Below, in pieces: positions 45,087 through 52,443 of a stretch of 61,893 bases of DNA; position 1 is the first letter of the stretch, and each line of letters begins with the position of its first letter. The stretch is taken from positions 1 to 61,893 of the forward strand of contig JAURGK010000013.1 of NCBI GenBank assembly GCA_030833845.1, given 5' to 3'. The DNA is from Crocinitomicaceae bacterium (GTDB taxonomy: Bacteria > Bacteroidota > Bacteroidia > Flavobacteriales_D > Crocinitomicaceae). Below the pieces are notes generated by a model. It made no database searches. It was not told where the DNA came from and worked only from the letters and a program-made list of their open reading frames with translations. Made by a program: the position numbers and the translations under genes.

Positions 45087-46273
45087 TGAAGCAATCTTGG
45101 ACACGCCGCCAAATTACCCTTGTGGTAATACTCCTTACAAGCATTATTGCAATCATCTGGTGGGTTTCAAGAAGTGAATTAGAAGCTAATGGTCTGCAAC
45201 CAAACATTACTCTAACTGGAAAAATAAAAGGTGCTGGGGGGCTGCTCCTTTATTTGGAGGCACCTAGTGATCGAGGCACTATATCAATTGCCCAAACGGA
45301 AATAAATGAGGATGGCTCCTTTGAATTACCTGCTCATATTCCTGGACTAGGTATATTCAATTTAAGACTCTCAGACTTAAACGGTAGTATGCTTTGGTTG
45401 CCGCTTGAGCCAAAAGACAATTTGAAAATTAAAGCCAACCTGCGCACTTTTGCGAGCAAACCAAAAATAAGTGGTGTGTCTTGGGCTAGTGCCTATGCAG
45501 CACTCATGCAAGCCACCGAGCGTTTTGAATCAATCCAAGTGAAGTTACAAGCAGCTGGAAATTCTACCGATGAGCAGGCCATTACAGACGCCTACAATAA
45601 AGCCAAAAACGAATACGAATCTTTTTGTACAAGCACCATCCTCAAGGATCTTAAAAGCCCACTGAACATCTTGCTGAGTATGAATCTTTTACCTACAACT
45701 GGTTTTGAAGATTGGAACGTAGATCACCTGCTTACCTTAGAAAAATTGAGCGCCGCTTATGCAACATATTATGCCGGGCAACCTGCAAGTAACAATATGC
45801 AAGGGCAATTTCAGCAGATTGAAGATGCCTACTTTGCCTACACCCAAACGATCAATGGCAGCATGACCGCCCCAGAAATTTCCTTACCAGATCCACTTGG
45901 AGAAACGCACAATTTGAGTGCTTTGAAAGGAAAGTATGTACTGATAGATTTTTGGGCCTCTTGGTGTGGGCCATGTAAGAGTGAAATGCCTAATGTGATT
46001 GCCTTATATAATAAGTACAAGACTAAAGGATTTGCCGTTTTCAGTGTATCGCTAGACGACAATCAAGCAAAATGGCAAGCTGCAATTTCTTCTTGGGGAA
46101 TGACATGGCCAGACCATGTCAGTGACCTAAAAGGCTGGAATTCTACCATGCCAAACCTTTATCATTTCGACGGAATTCCTTATACGGTTCTTTTGAATCC
46201 CGAAGGGAAAATTATTGGAACAAATCTTCGTGGCAAAAAATTACAGGATAAACTTGCATCAATTTTCGAATGA
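45086..46273 (+). CDS. TlpA-family thiol-disulfide oxidoreductase with N-terminal DUF4369-like domain (copy 1)
   Basis: 395 residues. A membrane anchor (about 8-26, ITLVVILLTSIIAIIWWVS) is followed by a beta-rich DUF4369-like domain and helices (about 40-240). The C-terminal thioredoxin-like AhpC/TSA domain has DFWASWCGPCKSEMPNV, with WCGPC near residue 295. It should act outside the inner membrane on periplasmic thiols, for example cytochrome c apoproteins. It is tightly linked (4-bp overlap) to a second protein of the same build. Confidence 0.88.
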   Translation: MKQSWTRRQITLVVILLTSIIAIIWWVSRSELEANGLQPNITLTGKIKGAGGLLLYLEAPSDRGTISIAQTEINEDGSFELPAHIPGLGIFNLRLSDLNGSMLWLPLEPKDNLKIKANLRTFASKPKISGVSWASAYAALMQATERFESIQVKLQAAGNSTDEQAITDAYNKAKNEYESFCTSTILKDLKSPLNILLSMNLLPTTGFEDWNVDHLLTLEKLSAAYATYYAGQPASNNMQGQFQQIEDAYFAYTQTINGSMTAPEISLPDPLGETHNLSALKGKYVLIDFWASWCGPCKSEMPNVIALYNKYKTKGFAVFSVSLDDNQAKWQAAISSWGMTWPDHVSDLKGWNSTMPNLYHFDGIPYTVLLNPEGKIIGTNLRGKKLQDKLASIFE

Positions 46274-47376
46274 AAAAACTCATATTCTTCCTTGGCCTCC
46301 TGCCTTTTCTGATCGGTGCGCAAATGCAACCATTTCACTTGAGTGGACAAATATTTGGCAGCAATCAAGACACCATTTATTTGTCACAACAATTTGGCAA
46401 TACTTACAATAACTATGCGGCAGTACCTTTTGGACCCAATGGCACCTTTGAGTTTACGGGTCAACTTCCAGGTCCAGATTATTATTTGTTGCGTTTTGGT
46501 CCAAATAACTTACATGTAGTTATTCGCGATACAAGCCATATTAAAATTTATGGCGACGGTCGCAATTTGGCCCAGCACCTCAATTTTGTCAATTCCGAAG
46601 AATCGCGCCAAATGCATGAATATGTTGTACTGACCTCTAATTGGCGGATCAAGGCAGATTCTGCACTCAGCGCAATCAAAGCAGATCCAACTCAAGAAGC
46701 ACGCATCAATGCATACATGACCCAAGCTTTTGGACAATATCAAACTGCTCTTCAAAGTTTTGTAGGTATGTATTCCAACTCTGCAGCATTGATCTTGCCG
46801 CTCAGCGGAATTCAAATTGACAATGATTTTGAAAGTTATGAAAAGTTAATTGTTCCGCTACAGCAGAGTTTTCCACAAAGCTCGATTGTGCAAGGGTTGT
46901 ATCAAAACTATATTGCCAAAAAAGAACAAATTGATGCTGCAAATCCATTTGCACGAGGAAAGTTGGTGCCCGATTTTGAAGAATTACGCACTGATGGAAA
47001 AAAGAAAATGAAGCTTTCAGAGCTGCAAGGACAGGTCGTGCTGCTAGATTTTTGGGCCTCTTGGTGTGGTCCTTGCCGGGCGGAAAATCCAAATGTTGTT
47101 AGAGCTTATCAAAAATATAAAGATGCTGGCTTTACTATCATGAGTGTTTCACTCGATTCAAACAAAGATAAGTGGCTAGCTGCTATTGCCAACGATCAAC
47201 TCTCTTGGCCCAACCATGTGAGTGACCTTGGCGGGTGGAACAGTAAAGTTGCCAAGCTCTATGGTGTACAATCTATACCATTTACTGTATTATTAGATAA
47301 GGAAGGTAGAGTAATTGCAACCAACCTAAGAGGTGCAGCACTCGAACAAACGCTAGAGCAAATATTTGGCTTCTAA
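46270..47376 (+). CDS. TlpA-family thiol-disulfide oxidoreductase with N-terminal DUF4369-like domain (copy 2)
   Basis: 368 residues. Signal peptide MKKLIFFLGLLPFLIGAQ instead of the anchor seen in copy 1. Then a DUF4369-like domain (LSGQIFGSNQDTIYLSQQFG) and a helical part, and the thioredoxin domain with DFWASWCGPCRAENPNVV near residue 258. The C-terminal thirds of both copies share WPNHVSDLGGWNS-like, PFTVLL and IATNLRG-like blocks, so they are tandem duplicates that diverged in the N-terminal part. Likely periplasmic. Confidence 0.88.
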   Translation: MKKLIFFLGLLPFLIGAQMQPFHLSGQIFGSNQDTIYLSQQFGNTYNNYAAVPFGPNGTFEFTGQLPGPDYYLLRFGPNNLHVVIRDTSHIKIYGDGRNLAQHLNFVNSEESRQMHEYVVLTSNWRIKADSALSAIKADPTQEARINAYMTQAFGQYQTALQSFVGMYSNSAALILPLSGIQIDNDFESYEKLIVPLQQSFPQSSIVQGLYQNYIAKKEQIDAANPFARGKLVPDFEELRTDGKKKMKLSELQGQVVLLDFWASWCGPCRAENPNVVRAYQKYKDAGFTIMSVSLDSNKDKWLAAIANDQLSWPNHVSDLGGWNSKVAKLYGVQSIPFTVLLDKEGRVIATNLRGAALEQTLEQIFGF

Positions 47377-48156
47377 ATGAACGCTCAAAAGAAATATCAC
47401 TATTTTGTTTCAGATCTTCATCTGGGGGCTCCAAATGCAAAACAAAGCCGTGAACGTGAATTAGCTTTCGTTGCGTGGCTAGACCACATACAGAATTCAG
47501 CTGAAGCAATTTACCTTTTGGGCGACATCTTCGACTTCTGGTTTGAGTATAAGACAGTAATCCCGAAAGGATATACGAGGCTTTTTGGCAAACTTGCAGC
47601 CTTGACAGACCAAGGAATTGAACTGCATTTTTTCAAAGGAAATCACGATATGTGGGTGAAAGATTATTTTGAGCAAGAATTGGCCATGACGATTCACAGC
47701 CATCACCTTTCATTGAAAATAGATAACAAACTGCTTTACCTACATCATGGAGACGGCCTAGGCCCCGGAGACTACAAGTATAAATTGATCAAATTCATTT
47801 TCAGAAGCCCTCTTTGCCAATGGATGTTTGCTAGGTTACACCCTAATTTTGGTATAGGGTTGGCTTCTTTACTTTCGCTAAGGAGTCGTGCGAAAGGTGG
47901 TAAAAAAGATGCCGTCTACAACGGACCCAATCATGAATGGCTTTATGAGTATGCCCAGACAAAGCATGAGCAGGATCCTCATGATTATTTTATTTTTGGT
48001 CATCGTCACTTGCCACTATTCTTACCATCTGAGCAAACCACCTATATCAATTTAGGAGATTGGCTCCAATACCAGACTTTTGGACGCTTTGATGGGCAAA
48101 GTGTTGAGCTACTCCAATGGCATCAAAACGAGGTCAGGACCTACAATGGAAACTAA
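47377..48156 (+). CDS. lpxH: UDP-2,3-diacylglucosamine diphosphatase
   Basis: 259 residues, calcineurin-like metallophosphatase that makes lipid X in lipid A synthesis. Metal ligands are in FVSDLHLGAP (about 9-15), LLGDIFDFWFEY, FKGNHDMWVKDYF and HHGDGLGPGD, with IFGHRHLPL at about 207. The lipid-binding insert between the last two motifs supports LpxH over other phosphatases. It starts at the base after the TlpA stop and overlaps tsaE by 11 bp. Confidence 0.93.
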   Translation: MNAQKKYHYFVSDLHLGAPNAKQSRERELAFVAWLDHIQNSAEAIYLLGDIFDFWFEYKTVIPKGYTRLFGKLAALTDQGIELHFFKGNHDMWVKDYFEQELAMTIHSHHLSLKIDNKLLYLHHGDGLGPGDYKYKLIKFIFRSPLCQWMFARLHPNFGIGLASLLSLRSRAKGGKKDAVYNGPNHEWLYEYAQTKHEQDPHDYFIFGHRHLPLFLPSEQTTYINLGDWLQYQTFGRFDGQSVELLQWHQNEVRTYNGN

Positions 48157-48586
48157 GATAATTGGATCGTGGTCAAATGTCCACCTGGATGCTTTACCAA
48201 AAATAGCTGAGAAAATCTGGGCTCTTCTTCCCCAACCTTGTCTTATCGGGCTAGAAGCCCAAATGGGCAGTGGTAAGACTACGCTAGTTGGTGCCCTTTT
48301 GAAAGCTGCGGCAATTGATCAATTTGAAGGTTCACCAACCTTTGCAATAGTGCAACCATATCAATCCATGACGAAGGGTAAAATCTTCCATTTAGATTGT
48401 TATAGAATTTCAGAACCAACTGATATTCAGAACATAGGTCTAGAAGAACTCCTAGATGAAAATGCCTATTTTTTCATAGAATGGCCTCAAAATATTGCTT
48501 CAATTCTTCCAAAAGCCCACTTTTGGCTGTATATTCGTTCTAATTCCGACCAAAGTCGGGAAATCACGCTTTGCCATGACAACTGA
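48146..48586 (+). CDS. tsaE: tRNA threonylcarbamoyladenosine biosynthesis ATPase TsaE
   Basis: 146 residues. P-loop GLEAQMGSGKTTLVGALL (about 33-50), then FEGSPTFAIVQPY and the metal-binding HLDCYRI, and FFIEWPQNI near the end, all typical for TsaE of the t6A37 pathway. ATG 48146 lies within the last 11 bp of lpxH. The stop overlaps the ald start by 11 bp, so three genes in a row overlap. Confidence 0.94.
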   Translation: METKIIGSWSNVHLDALPKIAEKIWALLPQPCLIGLEAQMGSGKTTLVGALLKAAAIDQFEGSPTFAIVQPYQSMTKGKIFHLDCYRISEPTDIQNIGLEELLDENAYFFIEWPQNIASILPKAHFWLYIRSNSDQSREITLCHDN

Positions 48587-49796
48587 TCCGCATTTACTCA
48601 AAACCCTGATCCAACAAGGCGCTCTCATGCCTAAAGAAGATTTACTTGAAGTTGGATATAAAAAAGGGAAACTTTTGATTGGAATACCCAAAGAAACCTC
48701 GTTTCAAGAACGGCGCGTGGCACTTGTACCTGAGGCGGTTGGGCTTTTAGTAGCCAATGGACACGAGGTTAGAATCGAGAGCAATGCAGGCGAAGCTGCC
48801 CATTTTTCTGACAACGAGTACAGCGAAGCGGGTGCACAAGTGCTTGCAGACAAGCAGGGTGTTTATCAATGTGATATCATATTAAAGGTTGCACCTCCAT
48901 CTGAGCAGGAAATTGCATTAATGCCCGGAAATCAAACCTTTATTTCAGCTCTTCAACTCGCTACCCAGCCAAAAGAAATTTTACAGCAATTGAGTCAAAA
49001 GAAAATCACAGCTATTGCCTGGGATTATATCCGAGATGAAGAAGGTGTGTTTTCTATTGTACGCACTATGAGTGAAATTGCGGGGACTACCTCAATTTTA
49101 GTTGCAGCAGAACATCTTTCGTCATTCTCATCCGGAAAGGGGCTAATGCTCGGTGGAATTGCGGGGGTACAACCCACAGAAATTGTGGTAATTGGTGCTG
49201 GAACGGTTGGCGAATTTGCCACAAGAGCAGCCCTTGGCTTAGGTGCCTCGGTTAAAATTTTTGATAACTCCCTGTCTAGGCTGCGCCGCTTACAAAACGA
49301 CATCGGTCAACGCGTTTATACATCGATTTTACAACCCAAGGTATTGGCCAAAGCAATTCGTCGGGCCGATGTAGTTATTGGTGCATTGCGCTCTACCATA
49401 GGGAGAACTCCTTGTGTTGTAACCGAGGAAATGATTGCCAACATGAAGCCAGGCTCAATCGTTTTAGATGTAAGTATTGATCAAGGAGGGTGTTTTGAAA
49501 CCTCACGCATTACCAACCACAGCCAACCTACTTTTATCAAACACGATGTAACGCACTATTGCGTTCCAAACATTGCATCGCGGGTTTCAAGAACAGCATC
49601 GTTTGCACTGTCCAATACGCTTTCCCCCCTCCTCCTAGAAATGGGTGAACGTGGCGGAACAGCTGAGTTGATACGTACACACAAAGGTTTTCGAAACGGG
49701 GTGTATATATTCAGAGGTGTCCTAACTAATGAAGTTTTGGGCAAAGTCTTTGACTTGCAATATAAAGACATACATCTGTTGCTCCCAGGTATCTGA
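48576..49796 (+). CDS. ald: Alanine dehydrogenase
   Basis: 406 residues. Converts L-alanine and NAD to pyruvate, ammonia and NADH. GIPKETSFQERRVALVPEAV is the AlaDH/PNT N-terminal signature (about 36-55), and VIGAGTVGEFATRAALGLGASV is the NAD-binding Rossmann motif (about 207-228). It has a 30-residue N-terminal extension (LLKTLIQQGALMPKEDLLE) typical of the Bacteroidota form. The C-terminus is complete; the last base overlaps the next start. Confidence 0.93.
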   Translation: MTTDPHLLKTLIQQGALMPKEDLLEVGYKKGKLLIGIPKETSFQERRVALVPEAVGLLVANGHEVRIESNAGEAAHFSDNEYSEAGAQVLADKQGVYQCDIILKVAPPSEQEIALMPGNQTFISALQLATQPKEILQQLSQKKITAIAWDYIRDEEGVFSIVRTMSEIAGTTSILVAAEHLSSFSSGKGLMLGGIAGVQPTEIVVIGAGTVGEFATRAALGLGASVKIFDNSLSRLRRLQNDIGQRVYTSILQPKVLAKAIRRADVVIGALRSTIGRTPCVVTEEMIANMKPGSIVLDVSIDQGGCFETSRITNHSQPTFIKHDVTHYCVPNIASRVSRTASFALSNTLSPLLLEMGERGGTAELIRTHKGFRNGVYIFRGVLTNEVLGKVFDLQYKDIHLLLPGI

Positions 49797-50254
49797 TGTC
49801 TTTACTAGTTGCTCTTGACCTACCAAAAGCACCGCTGAAGCTAAGTAGCAAGGCAGGCAGAATTTATGTGCAATGTTTATTGCGTCGCAAACCCATTTTA
49901 CTCACCCAAGAAGAATGGGTGCGTCAACACCTTATCTCCTTCTTGCATTATCAACAGGGTTTTCCTTTGGAAAAAATGGCCATTGAAAAAGAAATTCAAT
50001 ATGATGGTTTCAAACGGCGCTGGGATTTAGTTATTTATGACGAAAAATTTCAAGCACAAATTCTTTTGGAATGCAAAGCCCCTCAAATCAAACTCTCCCA
50101 TGAAGTATTCATTCAAATAGCCACCTATCAGTCCAAAATTCAAGCTCCCTATCTGATTTTAAGTAATGGATTGGTGCACCTGATCTACGAGGTTGATTTT
50201 TCAAAAAAAACCTTGAAAAAATGTCTTTCCTTTCCGGTATTTGAAGGCAAATAA
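49796..50254 (+). CDS. Solitary HsdR N-terminal-like (PD-(D/E)XK nuclease-fold) protein
   Basis: 152 residues related to the N-terminal nuclease domain of type I restriction subunit R (HSDR_N_2). The catalytic-like residues are in KRRWDLVIYDEKFQAQ and ILLECKAPQIKL, that is D...E-x-K (about 83-103), with a Gln at IQIATYQ. No methylase, specificity or helicase genes are near, and the gene sits in a housekeeping operon. So it is not a restriction system; a single-domain nuclease or DNA-binding role is possible. Families of this form are widespread in Bacteroidota. Confidence 0.75.
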   Translation: MSLLVALDLPKAPLKLSSKAGRIYVQCLLRRKPILLTQEEWVRQHLISFLHYQQGFPLEKMAIEKEIQYDGFKRRWDLVIYDEKFQAQILLECKAPQIKLSHEVFIQIATYQSKIQAPYLILSNGLVHLIYEVDFSKKTLKKCLSFPVFEGK

Positions 50255-50257
50255 TGC

Positions 50258-50809
50258 TCAGTTTTGAATAAAATTCAATTCTCCTGAACGCATCCGTTTG
50301 TATTGTTGGGACAAATAAGCCAATTGAATTCGAAATAAATCCATAGCAGCTTCTGTTTCAGGGTTAATGACCTGTTGCTTCATTTTGAGTTGTAATTTCA
50401 TAAACATAGCATGAAACAAAACTTCGACATCATGTCGATGGGCCATGTTAGATTTCAATTTAAATGCTTGTAGGGCTTCATGGGCATGTTCACATAGCCC
50501 CTTATATTTCTCATCATTGAGCACGGTGAGCAATGTGTTGTGGAGATAAACGAGTTCAACGAGAATTTCATCAACAATTTCTAGATGCCCCTCTTTTAAA
50601 AGTTGCCTTTGTTGCATTTCGTCGATGATTTGCCCATACCAATCCAATTGCTCTTGGCGCTGTATAGAATCGGTAAAGCTCGGTGTGATTAATTGGGTAT
50701 CTATTTGGTTCAAATCAAAAGAAAGTGATCTAATCATGGCCTCAATCTGAAAGATGTAAAGAACATATTCGGCAACATTCTCTGTCTGAAGGGAAGGGTT
50801 GGGTTTCAT
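50258..50809 (-). CDS. DUF4924 family protein
   Basis: 183 residues, all-helical, matching the Bacteroidota family DUF4924 (VAEYVLYIFQIEAMIRS at about 12-28 is its signature). No membrane segment or signal peptide. Function unknown. It is coded 2 bp after the Skp-like lipoprotein gene, so it is probably in the same transcript, and converges on the HsdR-N gene with 3 bp between stops. Confidence 0.75.
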   Translation of the reverse strand: MKPNPSLQTENVAEYVLYIFQIEAMIRSLSFDLNQIDTQLITPSFTDSIQRQEQLDWYGQIIDEMQQRQLLKEGHLEIVDEILVELVYLHNTLLTVLNDEKYKGLCEHAHEALQAFKLKSNMAHRHDVEVLFHAMFMKLQLKMKQQVINPETEAAMDLFRIQLAYLSQQYKRMRSGELNFIQN

Positions 50810-50811
50810 AT

Positions 50812-51399
50812 TCAGAGCTCTTTTTCTATCTTACTTTGATTTTCATTCAAATAATTAATAAATGCTTCAGTAACATCCATTTTTGGGTTAATGTAATTGA
50901 TTTGCCCTCCTGGGTCTTGAATGAGCAATAAATCGATGTGATGTACTTCGCTATACTTTTTTCCCCAGCTCGTCACCTTTTTATTGATGGTTTCTAAAGA
51001 CTTCATCGTTTCTTTCTCAATTCGCGCCCCTTCGCGCTGTTGAAATTCCATCATGGTTGCCTGCAACTGCTGGGCTTTTTGTTGGGCGGCCATGATTTCA
51101 TTTTCAGACAACAAGCCAGCTCTTGCTTCTTGGTCTTTTTTTACAACGTAAGCCTCGTAGTTTGCATTTAATTTTTTCAATTGAGTTTCAAATTGCTTTT
51201 GCATTTTTTTCAATGCAGCCTCCTCCTTCTTGAAGTACTCGAAATGTTTTTTAACGCTGTCGTTAGAGTAATATGCGATTTTCAAACCATCTAAAGGTTG
51301 AACTTCAACTTTTGGCTGCGTATCTTTTTTCGGATTTTCCTTTGAGGAACAAGCTATCAAAACAACTAAGGTCAGGCTAAGGGATAAAAATTTAATCAT
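50812..51399 (-). CDS. Skp/OmpH-like outer membrane chaperone lipoprotein
   Basis: 195 residues. The lipoprotein signal peptide ends LVVLIAC-SSK (Cys17), so it is predicted lipid-anchored. Then KIAYYSNDSVKKHFEYFKKEEAALKKM opens the Skp fold, with long Lys/Glu/Gln coiled-coil arms (about 55-140) and the closing DLLLIQDPGGQINYINPKMDVTEAFINYLN, typical of the OmpH/Skp body. Chaperones of this family hold outer-membrane proteins in the periplasm. Classical Skp is soluble; the anchor is a variation found in some Bacteroidota. Start ATG 51399 is chosen for the lipobox. Confidence 0.85.
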   Translation of the reverse strand: MIKFLSLSLTLVVLIACSSKENPKKDTQPKVEVQPLDGLKIAYYSNDSVKKHFEYFKKEEAALKKMQKQFETQLKKLNANYEAYVVKKDQEARAGLLSENEIMAAQQKAQQLQATMMEFQQREGARIEKETMKSLETINKKVTSWGKKYSEVHHIDLLLIQDPGGQINYINPKMDVTEAFINYLNENQSKIEKEL

Positions 51400-51640
51400 T
51401 TGAAATAGTGTTAATGAGTTCGAGCCAGCGTGAACGCATACTGACAAAATCTTTTAAGCAAGCCAAATAAAATTCATTGTTCAATTGCTTTTCTAGTCGA
51501 TCGATGTCGTGTAAGCTGGAGGTAGGTACTTTGTAGTGTTGTTCGTAGTCATCTAGCATAATCGACAAAAGATATTTATCATTGTAATGATGCAATGTCA
51601 CTTTGAAATGCTCGTGAGGTATTTGACGTAATAAACGCAT
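51392..51640 (-). CDS. Small conserved-type protein of unknown function
   Basis: 82 residues from ATG 51640, which lies 4 nt after a full-match -7 box. The open frame upstream would cross that promoter. MRLLRQIPHEHFKVTLHHYNDKYLLSIMLDDYEQHYKV looks like a short beta-sheet start followed by helices. I recall similar small proteins in Bacteroidota but cannot name a family. It overlaps the Skp-like gene by 8 bases and leads that operon. Confidence 0.7.
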   Translation of the reverse strand: MRLLRQIPHEHFKVTLHHYNDKYLLSIMLDDYEQHYKVPTSSLHDIDRLEKQLNNEFYLACLKDFVSMRSRWLELINTISND

Positions 51641-51644
51641 GCCA

Positions 51645-51652
51645 CAAATATA
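51645..51652 (-). promoter_or_regulatory. -7 promoter element (TATATTTG) of the small gene and Skp-like operon
   Basis: On the minus strand TATATTTG fully matches TAnnTTTG, ending 4 nt before ATG 51640. Confidence 0.5.
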
Positions 51653-51719
51653 AGCTTTTCTGCACCTATACTTGTTCTTGCGATGCATCCTTAAGATGAA
51701 TATTTTTTTTAAAAAAAGA

Positions 51720-51748
51720 TTGAGTTTTACAATTTTATTCTAAATTCG
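51720..51748 (+). promoter_or_regulatory. Promoter of the RRM gene (TTG-N18-TAAATTCG)
   Basis: TTG at 51720-51722, an 18-nt spacer and TAAATTCG at 51741-51748 (one base off TAnnTTTG). This gives a leader of about 45 nt, longer than for the other genes with a clear -7 box. Confidence 0.45.
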
Positions 51749-51798
51749 GTCCAAGAAATTGTAGTATATACCTAAATCTGTGTTGTTTAATTCACATT

Positions 51799-52398
51799 AT
51801 GACTAGTATTTTTGTTGCTAAACTTGATTTTGGCGTAAGTAACCTAGAGTTGCGTCAACTTTTCGAACAGTACGGCACTGTATTAAAAGCCACGGTTGCC
51901 ACCGACCGTGAAACAGGCAAACCAAGAGGTTTTGCATTTGTGGAAATGGCAGATCACCATGAGGCGCAACAAGCGATTAAAGAACTAGATGGTCATGTCA
52001 TCAACGGCAGGGCCCTTGCTGTTAAGGAAGCAGAACAGCGTACAGATAATCGCAATACTCCACGTCCTTTTACACCTCGAGAAGGCAGCAATCAAAATCG
52101 TTCATTCGAAAATTCAAATTCAAAAAACGATTCACATTCCACAGGCAGTGATACACCTACGACCTCAGATACTTTTATTGTTCCCAAATTAGAGCCGCGC
52201 AAAAAGTCAAAAGAAAAAGAGCGTAAAATAGATGATGACAATCGCTCCAAGAAGCCAAAGATGGATGCGTACAAAAAAAGTGGTAAAAATCCACGCTTTT
52301 TTGATGATGACCTTGATGATTTGGATGACGAATTACTGAATTACAAGAAACCCGAAGACGACGACTTTTTTGACGACGACGACGACGACGATTTATAG
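51799..52398 (+). CDS. RNA-recognition-motif protein with acidic C-terminal tail
   Basis: 199 residues. One RRM (about 1-78) with RNP2 IFVAKLDF and RNP1 KPRGFAFVEM, so single-stranded RNA or DNA binding. The rest is low complexity: Asn/Ser/Thr-rich, then Lys/Arg-rich (EPRKKSKEKERK) and finally an Asp-rich tail from about 170 (FFDDDLDDLDDELL) that ends with seven Asp and Leu. Bacterial RRM proteins often act in cold adaptation as RNA chaperones. The acidic tail may mimic nucleic acid or mask the RNA surface; this is an inference. Confidence 0.9.
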   Translation: MTSIFVAKLDFGVSNLELRQLFEQYGTVLKATVATDRETGKPRGFAFVEMADHHEAQQAIKELDGHVINGRALAVKEAEQRTDNRNTPRPFTPREGSNQNRSFENSNSKNDSHSTGSDTPTTSDTFIVPKLEPRKKSKEKERKIDDDNRSKKPKMDAYKKSGKNPRFFDDDLDDLDDELLNYKKPEDDDFFDDDDDDDL

Positions 52399-52429
52399 CC
52401 AACATTTCCTATAATTCATGGATATCGCT

Positions 52430-52437
52430 TAACTTTG
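52430..52437 (+). promoter_or_regulatory. -7 promoter element (TAACTTTG) of the CCA nucleotidyltransferase gene
   Basis: Full match to TAnnTTTG, ending 6 nt before ATG 52444. A TTG at 52435 in the same frame lies inside the box and is thus not a likely start. Confidence 0.5.
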
Positions 52438-52443
52438 CATTCC

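Noticed and set aside
49796..50254. Part of a type I restriction-modification system
   Set aside because: Only the N-terminal nuclease-like domain is present; there is no helicase part and no hsdM or hsdS nearby, and the operon is housekeeping.
51702..51719. T-run/A-run palindrome as a terminator
   Set aside because: It consists only of T and A, a weak stem, and lies upstream of two divergent starts, not after a gene.
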